The notes under the pieces were generated by a model that saw only the letters and a program-made list of their open reading frames with translations, was not told the DNA's origin and made no database searches. A stretch of 64,000 bases of DNA, taken from positions 1,674,001 to 1,738,000 of the forward strand of contig VXBP01010394.1 in NCBI GenBank assembly GCA_013400115.1, written 5' to 3'. The stretch comes from Rhinopomastus cyanomelas (taxonomy: Eukaryota > Chordata > Aves > Bucerotiformes > Rhinopomastidae). The first letter of the stretch is position 1. The number at the start of each line of letters is the position of its first letter. This document shows, piece by piece, positions 25,137 through 35,930 of this stretch. The translations under genes were made by a program, and so were the position numbers.

Positions 25137-25435
25137 CAGGGGCCCGCAAACCCTGGCCTGTGGGCCGGACACGGCCCCCCAGTGTCCCCAGGTATTTACA
25201 GAACACACCCCCCCACCCCCGCCGGGGGTTGAGAGGGGAAGTCGAGCAGCTGCAGATGACTTCCTGCTGACTGCGAAGCCAGGCTGAGGAGGGGGGCGGT
25301 GGCATCAGTGAGGTGGGCGGCTCCTCTGTCTCTCCCTCCCTCCCTCCCTCCAAACTATAGCCCAGCTGCCAACAGTGTCTGAGGGACAGTGAACCGGCCC
25401 CCTGTTTAAAAAGTTTGAGGACCCCTGATTTAACC
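25129..25435. repeat. 8-bp target site duplication of the hAT element
   Basis: ATTTAACC occurs at 25129-25136 and again at 25428-25435, directly abutting the element on both sides with no mismatch. Confidence 0.92.
25137..25427. mobile_element. Non-autonomous hAT-type DNA transposon (MITE)
   Basis: A 291-bp element is flanked by a perfect 8-bp direct repeat, ATTTAACC (25129-25136 and 25428-25435). An 8-bp target duplication is the hallmark of hAT transposons. The ends are inverted repeats: the left begins 'caggggcccgcaaaccc' and the right, read inverted, begins 'caggggtcctcaaactt', matching at 13 of 17 positions. Inside there is a GC-rich body with a (TCCC)n tract at about 25330-25350 and no transposase frame. 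The GC content contrasts sharply with the AT-rich surroundings. The CAGGGGTCCTCAAACT-type end recalls the Charlie group of vertebrate hATs; I cannot name the family with certainty. Confidence 0.9.
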
Positions 25436-25956
25436 TATTAAATGCAAATAAAACTATTGAACTTTGTACAAGGAAAGTTGAAAGTGTAACTATTTGAAGG
25501 ATACTGGAAACTAAACTCTTACAGTTGCCGGCAGAACACTTTAATACACATCAGACTGACTCATGACCCTACCAGCTCTACCATCCTCATCAGTCTTTAA
25601 ATGGAAAATCCCACAAGCCTGAGGAAGTGACTTCACTGTCTACACTGTGACCACATGAAGCTCCACAGATTAAACAGGCAAAATCCCCAAATCCCAGACT
25701 ACCCAAATGTTTACACAATAAGATATAAGAAGTAGGTTACAGGCAAAAACCAGGCTTGCCTATAATTGGCCACAATGGCTGTCCTCAGCATCTCAATGCC
25801 CACAGCTACTGCAATTTGGTCTTCACTCAACAACATGCTTCACAACATGCTTTGGTCTTCAATCCCTCCAGGGCTGCCCAGCAGAAGGTTTGAGACTTGC
25901 ACAATTATTATCACATGGCCAAGCCTGAATCCAGTCCTTCATGAGTGTACTGCATA
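25436..25956. other. Unique DNA, no gene seen
   Basis: No recognised repeat or gene. A 137-codon open frame beginning at 25766 starts in this unique DNA and runs into the CR1 that follows, so it is a chance fusion. Confidence 0.6.
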
Positions 25957-26268
25957 CAGGGAAGCTAGAGAAGGGCTTTTTACAAGGGCCTGTAGAGACA
26001 GGACAAGGGGCAATGGACTGAAATTGAAAGAGGGCAGATTTAGGTTGGATATTAGGAAGAAATTCCACTCTGTGAGGGTGCTGAGGCACTGGAACAGGTT
26101 GCCCAAGGAGGTCATGGATGTCCCATGCCTGGAAGTGCTCAAGGCCAAGTTGGATGGGGCTCTGGGCAACCTGGTCTAGTGGGAGAGAGGTGTCCCTGCC
26201 CACAACAAGGGGGTTGGAACTAGATGAACTACAAGGTCCTTTCCAGCCTAAACCATCCTATGATTCTG
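25957..26268 (+). mobile_element. CR1 LINE 3' fragment with ORF2 tail
   Basis: The plus strand carries the last 70 or so codons of CR1 ORF2, still open ('EAREGLFTRACRDRTRGNGL', 'EGRFRLDIRKKFHSVRV', 'HWNRLPKEVMDVPCLEVLKA'), and a full 3' UTR ending 'cctatgattctg'. The stop is the TAG at 26177-26179. It is the best preserved member here of the 'gatggggctctgggcaacct' subfamily. Confidence 0.93.
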
Positions 26269-29200
26269 AGACTGATAATTGGAGCACTGTAGAGATATGC
26301 AAAGTTCCATTATTCTAACAGCCTCGCTCAGGAAAAAAACCACTGTATTTTGTGATTGGAAGGAATTCTGGTGATAAACATCAAGCATCTCTTCCAGTCC
26401 GCATTAGAGCTACTGTCACTCTCAACTTTGCCCTTAATATTTTGAAGGATCTGTTACTCCAGCTTTACCTAAACATAATGGCGTTAGGCACTGTGAGCTA
26501 AATCGTCTGCTCAGTCTTACTTGGCAAATGACATTGGCAGCTTTCAGAGTGCTGGATGTACTTGAAAAACATGATCTATCAAACACTGGTACCTAAAAGC
26601 ATCAATTAACAGAAGGATAATGCTGCAGTACTAGGTTGACAGCGGTTTGGGTTTTTTTTCCCTTGAAAAAAAGAGACCTGTTAGCAGTAACCTGTGTTTT
26701 TCCTACTCTATCTAAATAAATAAACTCAGAATAAAGTAAATTGATGATTTGCATGACAGTGGACTAACCGAAAGAAATCAGTCACTCTCCTGGGATTAAG
26801 TGGAGCTTCAGGCTGACGGAGTTTGCTTACTTTTAAAAACAAACTATTTTCTACAAGAGGCAATCTCAAAGACTTTGAACAAGCAAGTTGCTTTAAACTA
26901 AATGAAAACGAGGTTTACATTTTATTGGATTTGTGTTTGCTGTCTAATGTGCTAACAATGAAGCACAGCTACACGTTTGAATGAAATTAAATAGAAGGCA
27001 TCTCTGACTTGCAGAAAGTCAAACCAAGTGCAGTTTTACCTTGAGCCAGAGAAATGATGTGGAGTGGGTACCCTCAGAAACTCTGAGAAGTTTTGTACTT
27101 TGTTTGGCTTTGGTTAACTGAAAGTTTCTGCTTTAGAGTTATTGGGTTATCATCTGACATTCTAAATAACTGAGAGCAACAGCATTTCCACAGTGCCAGA
27201 ATTCTTCCAAAAGTTTGGAACACTGCACATACTCCTTCTGAAAACTGCAGCCATTACAGCCAAGTGTCAGTGGCGCTGCAAATCACAGCATATACTCACT
27301 GCTCTCTTAACTATGTGCACAGAGACCTGTCTGCACTGGTTAATTTGCATCCACGTAAATTTAAATTTATCTGGGCATAGAGCAACCTAAACATTTTAGA
27401 GTTGATTTTTTTTCCCCAGTTTTATAAAACAACCTTTTGTTTTTCATCTATTTGTGAAATTCTTAAGTCGCTCATTACAAGAATTCTCGTCTTCACTTTA
27501 CTGTCGTGCAGGTGACAGTACAAACACTGAGTGTTCCACCCAGATTTCTCACAGCTCTCATGCACTGCTCTTTGTACAATGGCACAAAGAGCATTTTACA
27601 GTAGCACCCTATTTATAAACTTCTACCCGGTCAATCTTCTCCATTTTAAAACAAGTCACAAATATTTCCTCAGAAAATGCAGCCAAATTAGCTGGCACAA
27701 AGTTCACACAGTAGCTCTGATGTTAGTGAAGTGCTCTTCTTCTACCTAAGTATTCACTAAGTTTCTTGTGCTTAAGATATGCAAATTGCTGTTTAAAATG
27801 AAGTCGCACCAATCAGGAGACAAACTAGTTAAGGCAGCCTAACCATGCACAGGCACTTCACACAGGCCCCAGCTCACTCTCACACATGTGCACTTTCCTT
27901 TCTGAAATAGGGAGGCTTAAAGATACTCAATTTCATTAGGATACTGTGGGATGATGCCAGCAGGAAGCAGGGAAGGAGTCTTTAACGTGAGGGTGAACGA
28001 ATAAATAACCCAATATTTATTATGCATTCATTTAGCAGCATAGGTGTTTTTACTAGTTCCAGGGGATTCCTTAGAGGATTTCTAAACCTTCTTCAATTCA
28101 TCAGTCTTTATCATCCTAACAAAATTTGATTCATCTCTGATGTTAACTGGGCCAAATCGGATTCATTCACAAACAGCTGGTGCTTCCATGCTTTTCCATT
28201 TTCTTTCAATGATCATATGTCCTGGTGGGAATAATGTCTTTGCCAGACTGCTGCAATGAGTACAATCTCTCTCTTTCCCTCTCTCATGCATATGCAGAAT
28301 TTGTATTTCTGTATGAAAAGAGTACTTGGATTCAGGCACATGAAACTTCTCAGACTCAGGCTTTGAACTCTCTCTCCTGGAATTGACGCTAATGCGCTGC
28401 AGATGCTGGCACAGCTTCACTGCTGCCCTGCAAGCGTCTGGCTTCAAAGTAGTAAGAATTAGAACCACTTACTCTGTCCAGTTGTCACAAGGATGGATTG
28501 AGGAATCAGAAAACAGGGAGGGACAGAATCTTTATTCTCTCAGGGAGAACAACTGCCATTTTGCTATATAACTACACAACAGAATCAGACTAAGGAGGAA
28601 GGAAAGTTTCTATATTCACAAATAATAAAAATAATAAACCTAATCACTTCTGCTTTCTGTTCAGAATAATTGTAATTACTGACTCTATAGGAGCAGAAGA
28701 AAATCTCTTTTGTCAAGAAAGTCATGATTTGACCACCAGAACAGTGAAAACCCTTTATAGAACAGCCAGCTTCTACCTCCTCCGTGGCTGTAGTTAAGTG
28801 CTAACATCCTTAGGCCAAGTCTGCAGGGTACTTAGCCATCAACGTGATTTGTAATGACAGATTTTTAAATATCCACAGTTATGAGCAGCTAAGGCTTTAA
28901 TCTATAGTAGCAAGCCATTTGGTGTAATCAATGTATTGTACTAGCTAGTAGCTGTGGTTCCTACACAAGCACTGTATGGGCTTCCCATGCCTCATTCTGG
29001 AACATGTTCAGCCTTGTGTTTGCTGCCACCATCCCCACATAAACTACTGAGAGGTGTACGAGGGACCAGTTAATTGCTTGGCTTTCTTTTATGGGCTGGA
29101 GTGCATTTTGTGCAGCCAGGGAAAGGAGCTTCGAAATTTGTCTCCTTTGAAAGGAATATACTTTACACTTCTAAACGCTGTCTGGCCGTGGAGCATTAAG

Positions 29201-31856
29201 TGGGCACAGTATGGCACAAGCGAGAGCGATCAGGGCATACACTCAAAAGCTGCTCTCATTCTCGACTGAAACACTAATGAATTCACAGTTGGAGATAATT
29301 ACTATCCAAGAGCTCTGCCAAATAAATAGCAACTAAAAGTAGGTAGGAAAAATAAGTGGAATTGTTGACAATAAAAAAGGTAGCAAAGCTGGAAGAGGAT
29401 GCACAGCCAATGGGACATGGTCTGGGCAGCAGAGACCAAAGAGACAGGAAAGCAATGAGAGGGAGTGGAGCACAGCAGATATTATAACATTTGCTTACAC
29501 AGCTGGCTGTCAACTTAGCCAGTTGAACAACTGCTTCCACACCTACCTATCCTGAAGTAAACCAAGCTGTCTCATAAAAGTTAAAAAAAACCCCATTTGT
29601 TGCAGTTTTATTGCTCTGAAGAGTTTTTAAAAATTCAAGGTTGATGTGACAACTTCAGAATTATTTAAAAATCACCTAAAAGGTGTTGCTTCTAATTGTG
29701 TGCATTTGTATATCGTAGTCATGGATATAAGATCAGGACAGGATAAACAAATGCCAGTTGAGTTATTAAAACTTTTCCCATTCATTATGACCACTGAGCT
29801 CCAAAAGGCTACAACCAGTTTAAACCTCACCCCGTATCCATAGCCAGAGATTTGTCTTTACATACTTTCTTTTTCAACTAACAAAATCATGTGGGCGACT
29901 GGGTTTTTAATATGATTCATGATAAATTAACATAAAGGTTTAAAGGTCTGTAACTGTGATCCTGTATCACAAACCCAAGAAGACAGCAAACTTGCTGTCT
30001 CAGAAACATTTAATTTCTTTACAAGCAATCTCCAGAAGCAAATCCTCCCCTCAGCTGCTTCACCACATGATGTAGTAGCTGCCAATTCCAAGTCCATCAG
30101 CATGGAACCCTGTGAACTGCCATTACTATAAAAGGTGACTGCACAGCAGTGCTCCTCTGTCTCTTTTGTCTCATGACAGGTAGCAGGTAGGAAGGTTGAC
30201 TTTGAAATACCCTCTCAAGTTCCTGATTAGATACAGGTTATTATTTTAAAGGAAGTATCAGAACTAAATTGACTGTTGTGAGCAGAAACTATGTAAATAT
30301 GAAAGTTCGTAGGTAGGGTACCTCCTGGCTCCTTTCCCACAGCACGGTACAGGGTAGTGTTATGACACTGTGGAACAGCAAGACAGGACATCCTCGAGAG
30401 AAACAGTAAACTCAGAACCACTGGAGTTGAAGCAGAAAAAAATTGCTATAAATTCTGAATATCATTAAACAGCAGAGATATCAAAATCTTGGTTCAGAAA
30501 AGGAAACATGCAGATGGCGTTCAGAAAATTTAGCTGCACAAATGAGTCTGCACTTCTTTAGATTTCAGAGGATGACAGTTCGGGAGATTTTTCTTTTATC
30601 TCCTTTGTCAGCTAGTGTTTACAGTTTGTGGGAGTGTGAGTCTCTCTACATATTTTAATTTATTCTCGTGTACAGTCACTGTGTCCAGACAAAAAAGCAA
30701 TTAAGGTGTCCTGCAAGCCATAACAAGGGTTTAGCTGCCCCATGGACAGAGGTAAACTTATCCCAGTAAAGCACTACTGTATTTTACACCTGAAAATGCC
30801 ATTTTTTGAGTCTAGCCAGAGCATGCTTCCCTGTTTTCACATGCCCTGTTTATAAGAAAGAACAGCCAGGATGCAGTTTGCATGAGGTTAATGCCCCAAG
30901 CTTTGCCTCTACATCTTTGCGTTGGAATGCAAGTAAATAAAGCAGCCGATCTTGCAGCTTTTAAAGGTGGCAGCTAACCATGACTGGGATCATACTGGCA
31001 GTGTTCACACAACACTACTGTTAATCAAGTGCTTGTACACCAGCTTGTATAAAGGGACCAACTCAACACACCCATCCATCTGGATCTTTTCCAAATGTCC
31101 CACAGGGCTAAACACTGCAGCAGAGCTACCCAGTAAGATACAGTCACAATGCCTTTTTGTGAAATAGGTTTGTGATGATTTAAAACACTTTTTTAAGAGG
31201 TTTTACTGTAACAGTAACTCACTTGTTGGGAAATGCCTTCCTTGTGGTTAATCAGTCAGTCATTAACCTCCTAATAATAATTCATGGCTGTCACCATGAA
31301 TTCCAAATATTTGAAGGAGCACTGTAAAGCAGACGACAGATTTCGTGCTGCCTTGTTTACTGTACAGACAGTGACCGCGCACGGACTGTCCTGGATACTT
31401 ACGATTATTACATTTGCAGTGTTCCACTCTGACTTTATGTCGCTTCATATTTTATTTGGATAATTAGCAGCACAAAACCTGAAAGAGTAATCTGATTTCT
31501 GCAGCAGAGAACAGAAAGAGTAGTGTGGCAATTACACTAGACGTCAGGCTTATTTATAACATGTAGTGGTGGTAGTTCACAGCAAGACGACTTCTGTCCT
31601 TCAGAATGACCTACACAACATAATTCGCAGTTGATGGACTTAATTTACAATATTATTTATAAATATATCTAACTCATAGTGCACTAACTTAACGCACACT
31701 ACAAGTCATATCAGCTCTTCTGTAATGTGCCCTGTTTTTTCACAGTTCTCTAGCTGTCATCTCACCGTGCTTCGTGTCACTCTAGAGCCCATGTGTGCAT
31801 ACTTGTGCATCCCCCCTTCTGCTCTAAGGTCACATTGGCTGGGCATATAAATTTCT
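26269..31856. other. Unique AT-rich DNA, no gene seen
   Basis: About 5.6 kb without a certain CR1, RNA gene or coding region. A weak CR1-like trace near 26340-26420 ('tgtgattggaaggaattctg') is too diverged to call. Confidence 0.5.
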
Positions 31857-32437
31857 GACAGAATCACAGAATGGCCTAGGTTGGAAGGGGCCTACAAAGG
31901 TCATCCAGTCCAATACTCCTGCAGGGAGCAGGGACATCTGCAACTAGATCAGGGTGCCCAGAGCCTTGTCCAGCCTCTCCTTGAATAGCTCCAGGGATGA
32001 GGCCTTAACCACCAACATGGGCAACCTGTGCCACTGTTCAACACCCCTCATACTAAAGAACTTCTTCCTAACAGCTCATTTCAATTTGCCCTTCTCTGAT
32101 GCAAAACCATTGCCCCTCGTCCTATCACTCCAGGCTTTCATAAACAGCCCCTCTGCAGTCTTCTTGTAGGCCACTTCAGGTACTGGAAGGTCACTATTAG
32201 GTCCCTGGAAGACCTGTCTTCTCCAGGCTGAACAACCCCAGCTCTCTCAGGCTGTCCTCACAGCAGAGGGGCTCCAGCCCCCTGATAATTTTCATTATCC
32301 TCTGGACCCACCCCATCAGGTCCCTGTTGTTCCTGTATTGAGGGCTCCAGACCTGGACACAGGACTCCAGGCGAGGTCTTACCAGGGCAGAGTAAAGGTG
32401 CAGAATCACCTCCCTTGATCTGTTGGCATCTCTTCTA
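31857..32437 (-). mobile_element. CR1 LINE, 5'-truncated, about 0.58 kb
   Basis: This minus copy has a complete 3' end ('acagaatcacagaatggcc', 'taggttggaaggggcct') and the C-terminal part of ORF2. The downstream part is frame-broken, but a 70-codon piece (32197-32409) still reads 'ILHLYSALVRPRLESCVQVW', 'GLEPLCCEDSLRELGLFSLE'. It belongs to the 'ctgcagggagcagggacat' 3' UTR subfamily. Confidence 0.92.
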
Positions 32438-33088
32438 TTAGCTCAGTAAGTTGTTTTCTTGGTACTAGAAATCATGTTTTGCAAGTTGCACGTGATATTT
32501 ATTTCACTCAGAGAAGTTGGAAGCTGTTATCCTTAGCAGATGTAAGATTGCTAGTCCTCCCTCCTCTTTCTCAACTACCACTTCTGGTCTGGAATCATGG
32601 CAGCCTGTCCTTTTTTTCTGATGTTTTCAAAAAGCAGTCTAGCTGAAAACAGTGTCATTGTAATGAAAATTTAATACTTGCCTACACTTGAAAGCAGACA
32701 AGCTAAACATGCCTTAGGAGACTGGCTGATCCTTCTGGCATCACATCACAGTAATACACTTTCCTCTAGGTATTCACATAGTGGCAACAGAGAGGCCAAG
32801 TTTAACATAACCGTGTCTTGCCGACTGCAGCTGTGTTACGGCGTTTGTGTGCAGGAGGGACTCTCTGGTGTTTGAGAGAGGTGAGGTACAAGTGGTGTGT
32901 TTAGAATTGTGTCACTACATTGAAGCCGAGCACTTAGAGAATATAGCCCATCTATTCTAACATGGACATATCCAGGACTGGAGAATGAAGAGACAATGTT
33001 GGAATGATGTGAGGGAACCACAATGGACAGTGGCAAATAAAATGTCTGACCTTCTCCCTTTGCACTGTAGTCAGCAATGCTGACATAC
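32438..33088. other. Unique DNA, no gene seen
   Basis: No recognised repeat or gene. Confidence 0.6.
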
Positions 33089-33335
33089 AATCATAGAATG
33101 GCCTGGGCTGGAAATGACCTCCAAAGGCCATCTAGTCCAACTCCCCCTGCAGGGAGCAGGGACATCCTCCACTAGATCAGGTTTCCCAGAGCCTTGTCCA
33201 GCCTCACCTTCAATAGCTCCAGGGATGGGGCCTCAACTACCTGCCCAGGCAATCTGTTCCAGTGTTCATCCCGCCTCCTGCTAAAGAATTCTTCCTAACA
33301 TCTCACTTCAATCTCCTCTTCTCTAAAGTAGAAAA
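33089..33335 (-). mobile_element. CR1 LINE 3' fragment
   Basis: Minus orientation: 'aatcatagaatggcctgggc', 'ctagtccaactccccct', 'gcagggagcagggacatcc', 'agctccagggatggggcc', truncated after 'cttctctaaagtagaaaacc'. Same subfamily as the 31.9 kb copy. Confidence 0.93.
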
Positions 33336-34247
33336 CCCTCTCTAAAGGTTTACTAATCCATGGCCTGGTAACTACAACCTTCCTGTTTGTTTTACATGTT
33401 CTGAGGTCCTACCTCATTACTACATTGGTGTGAGGCACAGATGTTTACTATATACAGTGCTAACACAGAACAAATATAAATACTTGCTTCAGTTTGATCC
33501 AGGAAATTTGAATGCATGACTTCCACTACGTGTTTCTGGGTAAATACCAAGGATTTACAATTCCTCCCTCCCCTCTGTCAAGTCTGTCTAAGGTTGAAGG
33601 CAGCGTTTTCCCACAGCACAATAGTATTTGTCGGGGAAAGAAACCGATCCGTGTGGCAGAAATGTGAAAATGATACCAATATGCCCATGAAGAAAAATGA
33701 GTGAGAAAATAAAGTCCCTAGAGGTATGAACAATGTTTGAACAACTCAATTTAATGCATTATGAGCTTTATAAACTATTTCAGCTTCACCATTACGAGAC
33801 AGACTTGCTTTGTCATCTCTACAATGGGAAACCGTATCCTTCCAGTCCTGAAGGTATGAGACAAAAGCTCCAATAAATAACATTTAGGGACATTTTTATG
33901 GGATTCCTTCTGGTTTCATTTGCTTTCTCTCCATCCTATGGATCAGTAGTATGTTCTCCAACATACAGACAGACTCAAGATGTACAAACTGAAGCACTTA
34001 ATTCATGTTTTCCCTTCTTGTACCACATTCTGGTTAAGCTGAGCCTTCAATCCACTGCTGTAACACATAAATCATCTGCATTCTAATACACAGTCATGAG
34101 CAGCAGTCTGCACTAACTACTTGTGTACCAGGATACTTATTTCCTGGCCTCCAAAACTAAGGAGCCCACACAAACAGAATCTCCAACTTATGAGGTAAAA
34201 ATTTGTTGTGTGTAATGAAATTGGTGGTGAAACTTTGCACTTGGTAC
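33336..34247. other. Unique DNA, no gene seen
   Basis: No recognised repeat or gene. Confidence 0.6.
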
Positions 34248-34315
34248 AGTTGGCTGAACTGTTGTACTTGATGACCCTGAAGATCTCTTCCAACCTAAAT
34301 GATTCTACAGTTCAA
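34248..34315 (+). mobile_element. Short CR1 3' end
   Basis: About 65 bases of CR1 3' terminus in plus orientation: 'acttgatgaccctgaagatc', 'tcttccaacctaaatgattc', then a worn terminal repeat. Confidence 0.7.
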
Positions 34316-35756
34316 TGAAAACGAGACGACATTTGACCACGCCTTTCTTTACCAAGATCACTACGATCACAGAACACACTGTTAAGTCTACACCTAAGCA
34401 GCAAACACTATCACAGATAGCTGGCTATGAAGAACAGGAGTGTTCCAGAAAGACTGAGTAGGCCTTGCTAAACTAAGTGACTTTAGTGGGCATGAAAAGT
34501 AAAACAACGGAAACACATATTGGGACCTGGCAGAGACAGGGCACAAAGGATATCTCTGCTCTGTAGTTCCTAGAAGGTCCCAGCTCTCAGGCATGGGATA
34601 AGCTCAGTCTAAATGTCACTTCCATGCTGACGGAGACGCTCCTCCAGTCACTTTTATGACTCCGGCACATTAGTTTCTTGAGAACGCAACCAAAGTATTG
34701 GAGCCGGAAGTGAGCTGCCCCCTTCTCCTTTCAGACAGCACCTTGGAATTTTGAAGAAGAGAGCCTACAGTGCATGGCAGTGGTATAGATGACCCAGGTA
34801 ACCGAACAGTGTCCATTTCATAATGTAGAGTCAGCACAGGGAGACCCTGAACACATGGAACAGCTTAGTGAAAAAACATCCCATGATAACCCTTTCCATG
34901 CTCCTTTCTTTGGCCCAATATAAATTGTCCTGTAGGTGCCAGGACACCAGTTTATGAGAGACAACTAAGTATCTGAAATTCACCAATGAATTGCTTGAAA
35001 GAACATAAAATATTTCTATTAACACTGTGAAAAACACTGGTAGATACTGAAAGCAACAACTTCTACAAGTCCCAGAAGCCCTCCTTCCTGTCAGGGAATT
35101 TAAGAGCAAAAACCTAAAGCTTCCTGGAGGATAATTACTTAGAAGCAGATGGTAGGAGGTGCAGCCTGTTTCAACTGGCTTATGGCACTTCCTCACTTGG
35201 GTATGAGCAGTTCACTAACATGTACTCCAGCCCTTCACTTTGCCTTCTGTTTGCTCAAACACTAAGAATGGTCTGTGTCTTATTGCAGACGTCTTGCTGT
35301 TCACGGGGGCAATACATCTTCAGAGACTGTGGGTACAGCCATTGCTTAGCCTCAGTGCTCTTTCCCGATCCCTCTGTCTTGTTTAGAAAGATACTAGGAT
35401 AAGAGTTTTGGAACATTCTGCAGGAAAGGAAATGTCTTTTTTGGTCCCCATCCCACCACTAAATACAAAAACAGAAGAAAGTGCACTGGCTGCTATCCAT
35501 CTTCACCTGTGATCAAAGTAGCAATGGAAGTAAAGAAAGAAGTGTGTGCCCTGGAAGAGCATCATGCTGGGGAAATTTGATGTGTCACTGTTATCACCTG
35601 CACACCATGCAGGTTCTTTGCTTTTTAGCACTCAGCATATTTGTGACAAGCAGATTTCCCCAAGAACTGGATATAGAGGTCATCTACACCTTGAAAGGTC
35701 TCTCAAGTCTTTCAAATTAACCAATCCAAACAGAACTGGTACTGAGACAGTTCCCA
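34316..35756. other. Unique DNA, no gene seen
   Basis: No recognised repeat or gene. The 121-codon minus open frame at 34831-35196 is unrecognised and within chance length. Confidence 0.55.
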
Positions 35757-35930
35757 TTGAATCACAGAATGTTACAGGTTGGAAGGGACCTTGAAAGATC
35801 ATTTAAGTCCAACCTCCCCTGCTGGAGCAGGGTAAGCCTACAGTACTGTCTCAAGATGTCCTACATGGGGCTTGAACCCCTGACCCCAGGAATTCAGAGT
35901 CCCATGCTCTACCAACTGAGCCAACTGGGT
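35757..35930 (-). mobile_element. SINE: tRNA-Lys-derived head with CR1 tail
   Basis: On the minus strand a 73-base tRNA-like head (35930 down to 35858) is followed by a linker of about 25 bases and then a CR1 3' end ('gcaggggaggttggactta', 'ggtcccttccaacctgtaac', 'attctgtgattc') ending near 35757. The head has intact internal RNA polymerase III promoter boxes, a D-arm with 'ggctcagttggtagagc', an anticodon arm with loop CTCTGAA, and a T-arm with 4 of 5 pairs. Compared with vertebrate tRNA-Lys(CUU) as I know it, it agrees at roughly 80% of positions. The acceptor stem no longer pairs well, so it is not a working tRNA gene. CR1-tailed tRNA SINEs are known in birds (TguSINE1 of zebra finch), and CR1 reverse transcriptase would recognise the tail. 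No second copy was seen in this window. Confidence 0.85.
35868..35923 (-). promoter_or_regulatory. Pol III A and B boxes of the SINE
   Basis: The A box TGGCTCAGTTGG is read on the minus strand at 35923-35912, and the B box GGTTCAAGCCC at 35878-35868. Both match the tRNA consensus (TRGCNNAGYNGG and GGTTCRANYCC), and their spacing is normal for a tRNA. Confidence 0.85.

Noticed and set aside
25766..26179. 137-codon open frame suggesting a fusion protein
   Set aside because: The first half is unique DNA and the second half is the tail of CR1 ORF2. It is a chance read-through into the LINE.
26340..26430. Possible ancient CR1 trace
   Set aside because: Only one short word ('tgtgattggaagga') matches the CR1 pattern; the rest is too diverged to separate from chance.
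34831..35196. 121-codon minus-strand open frame
   Set aside because: No recognisable motif and unremarkable length. No supporting splice or polyadenylation context.
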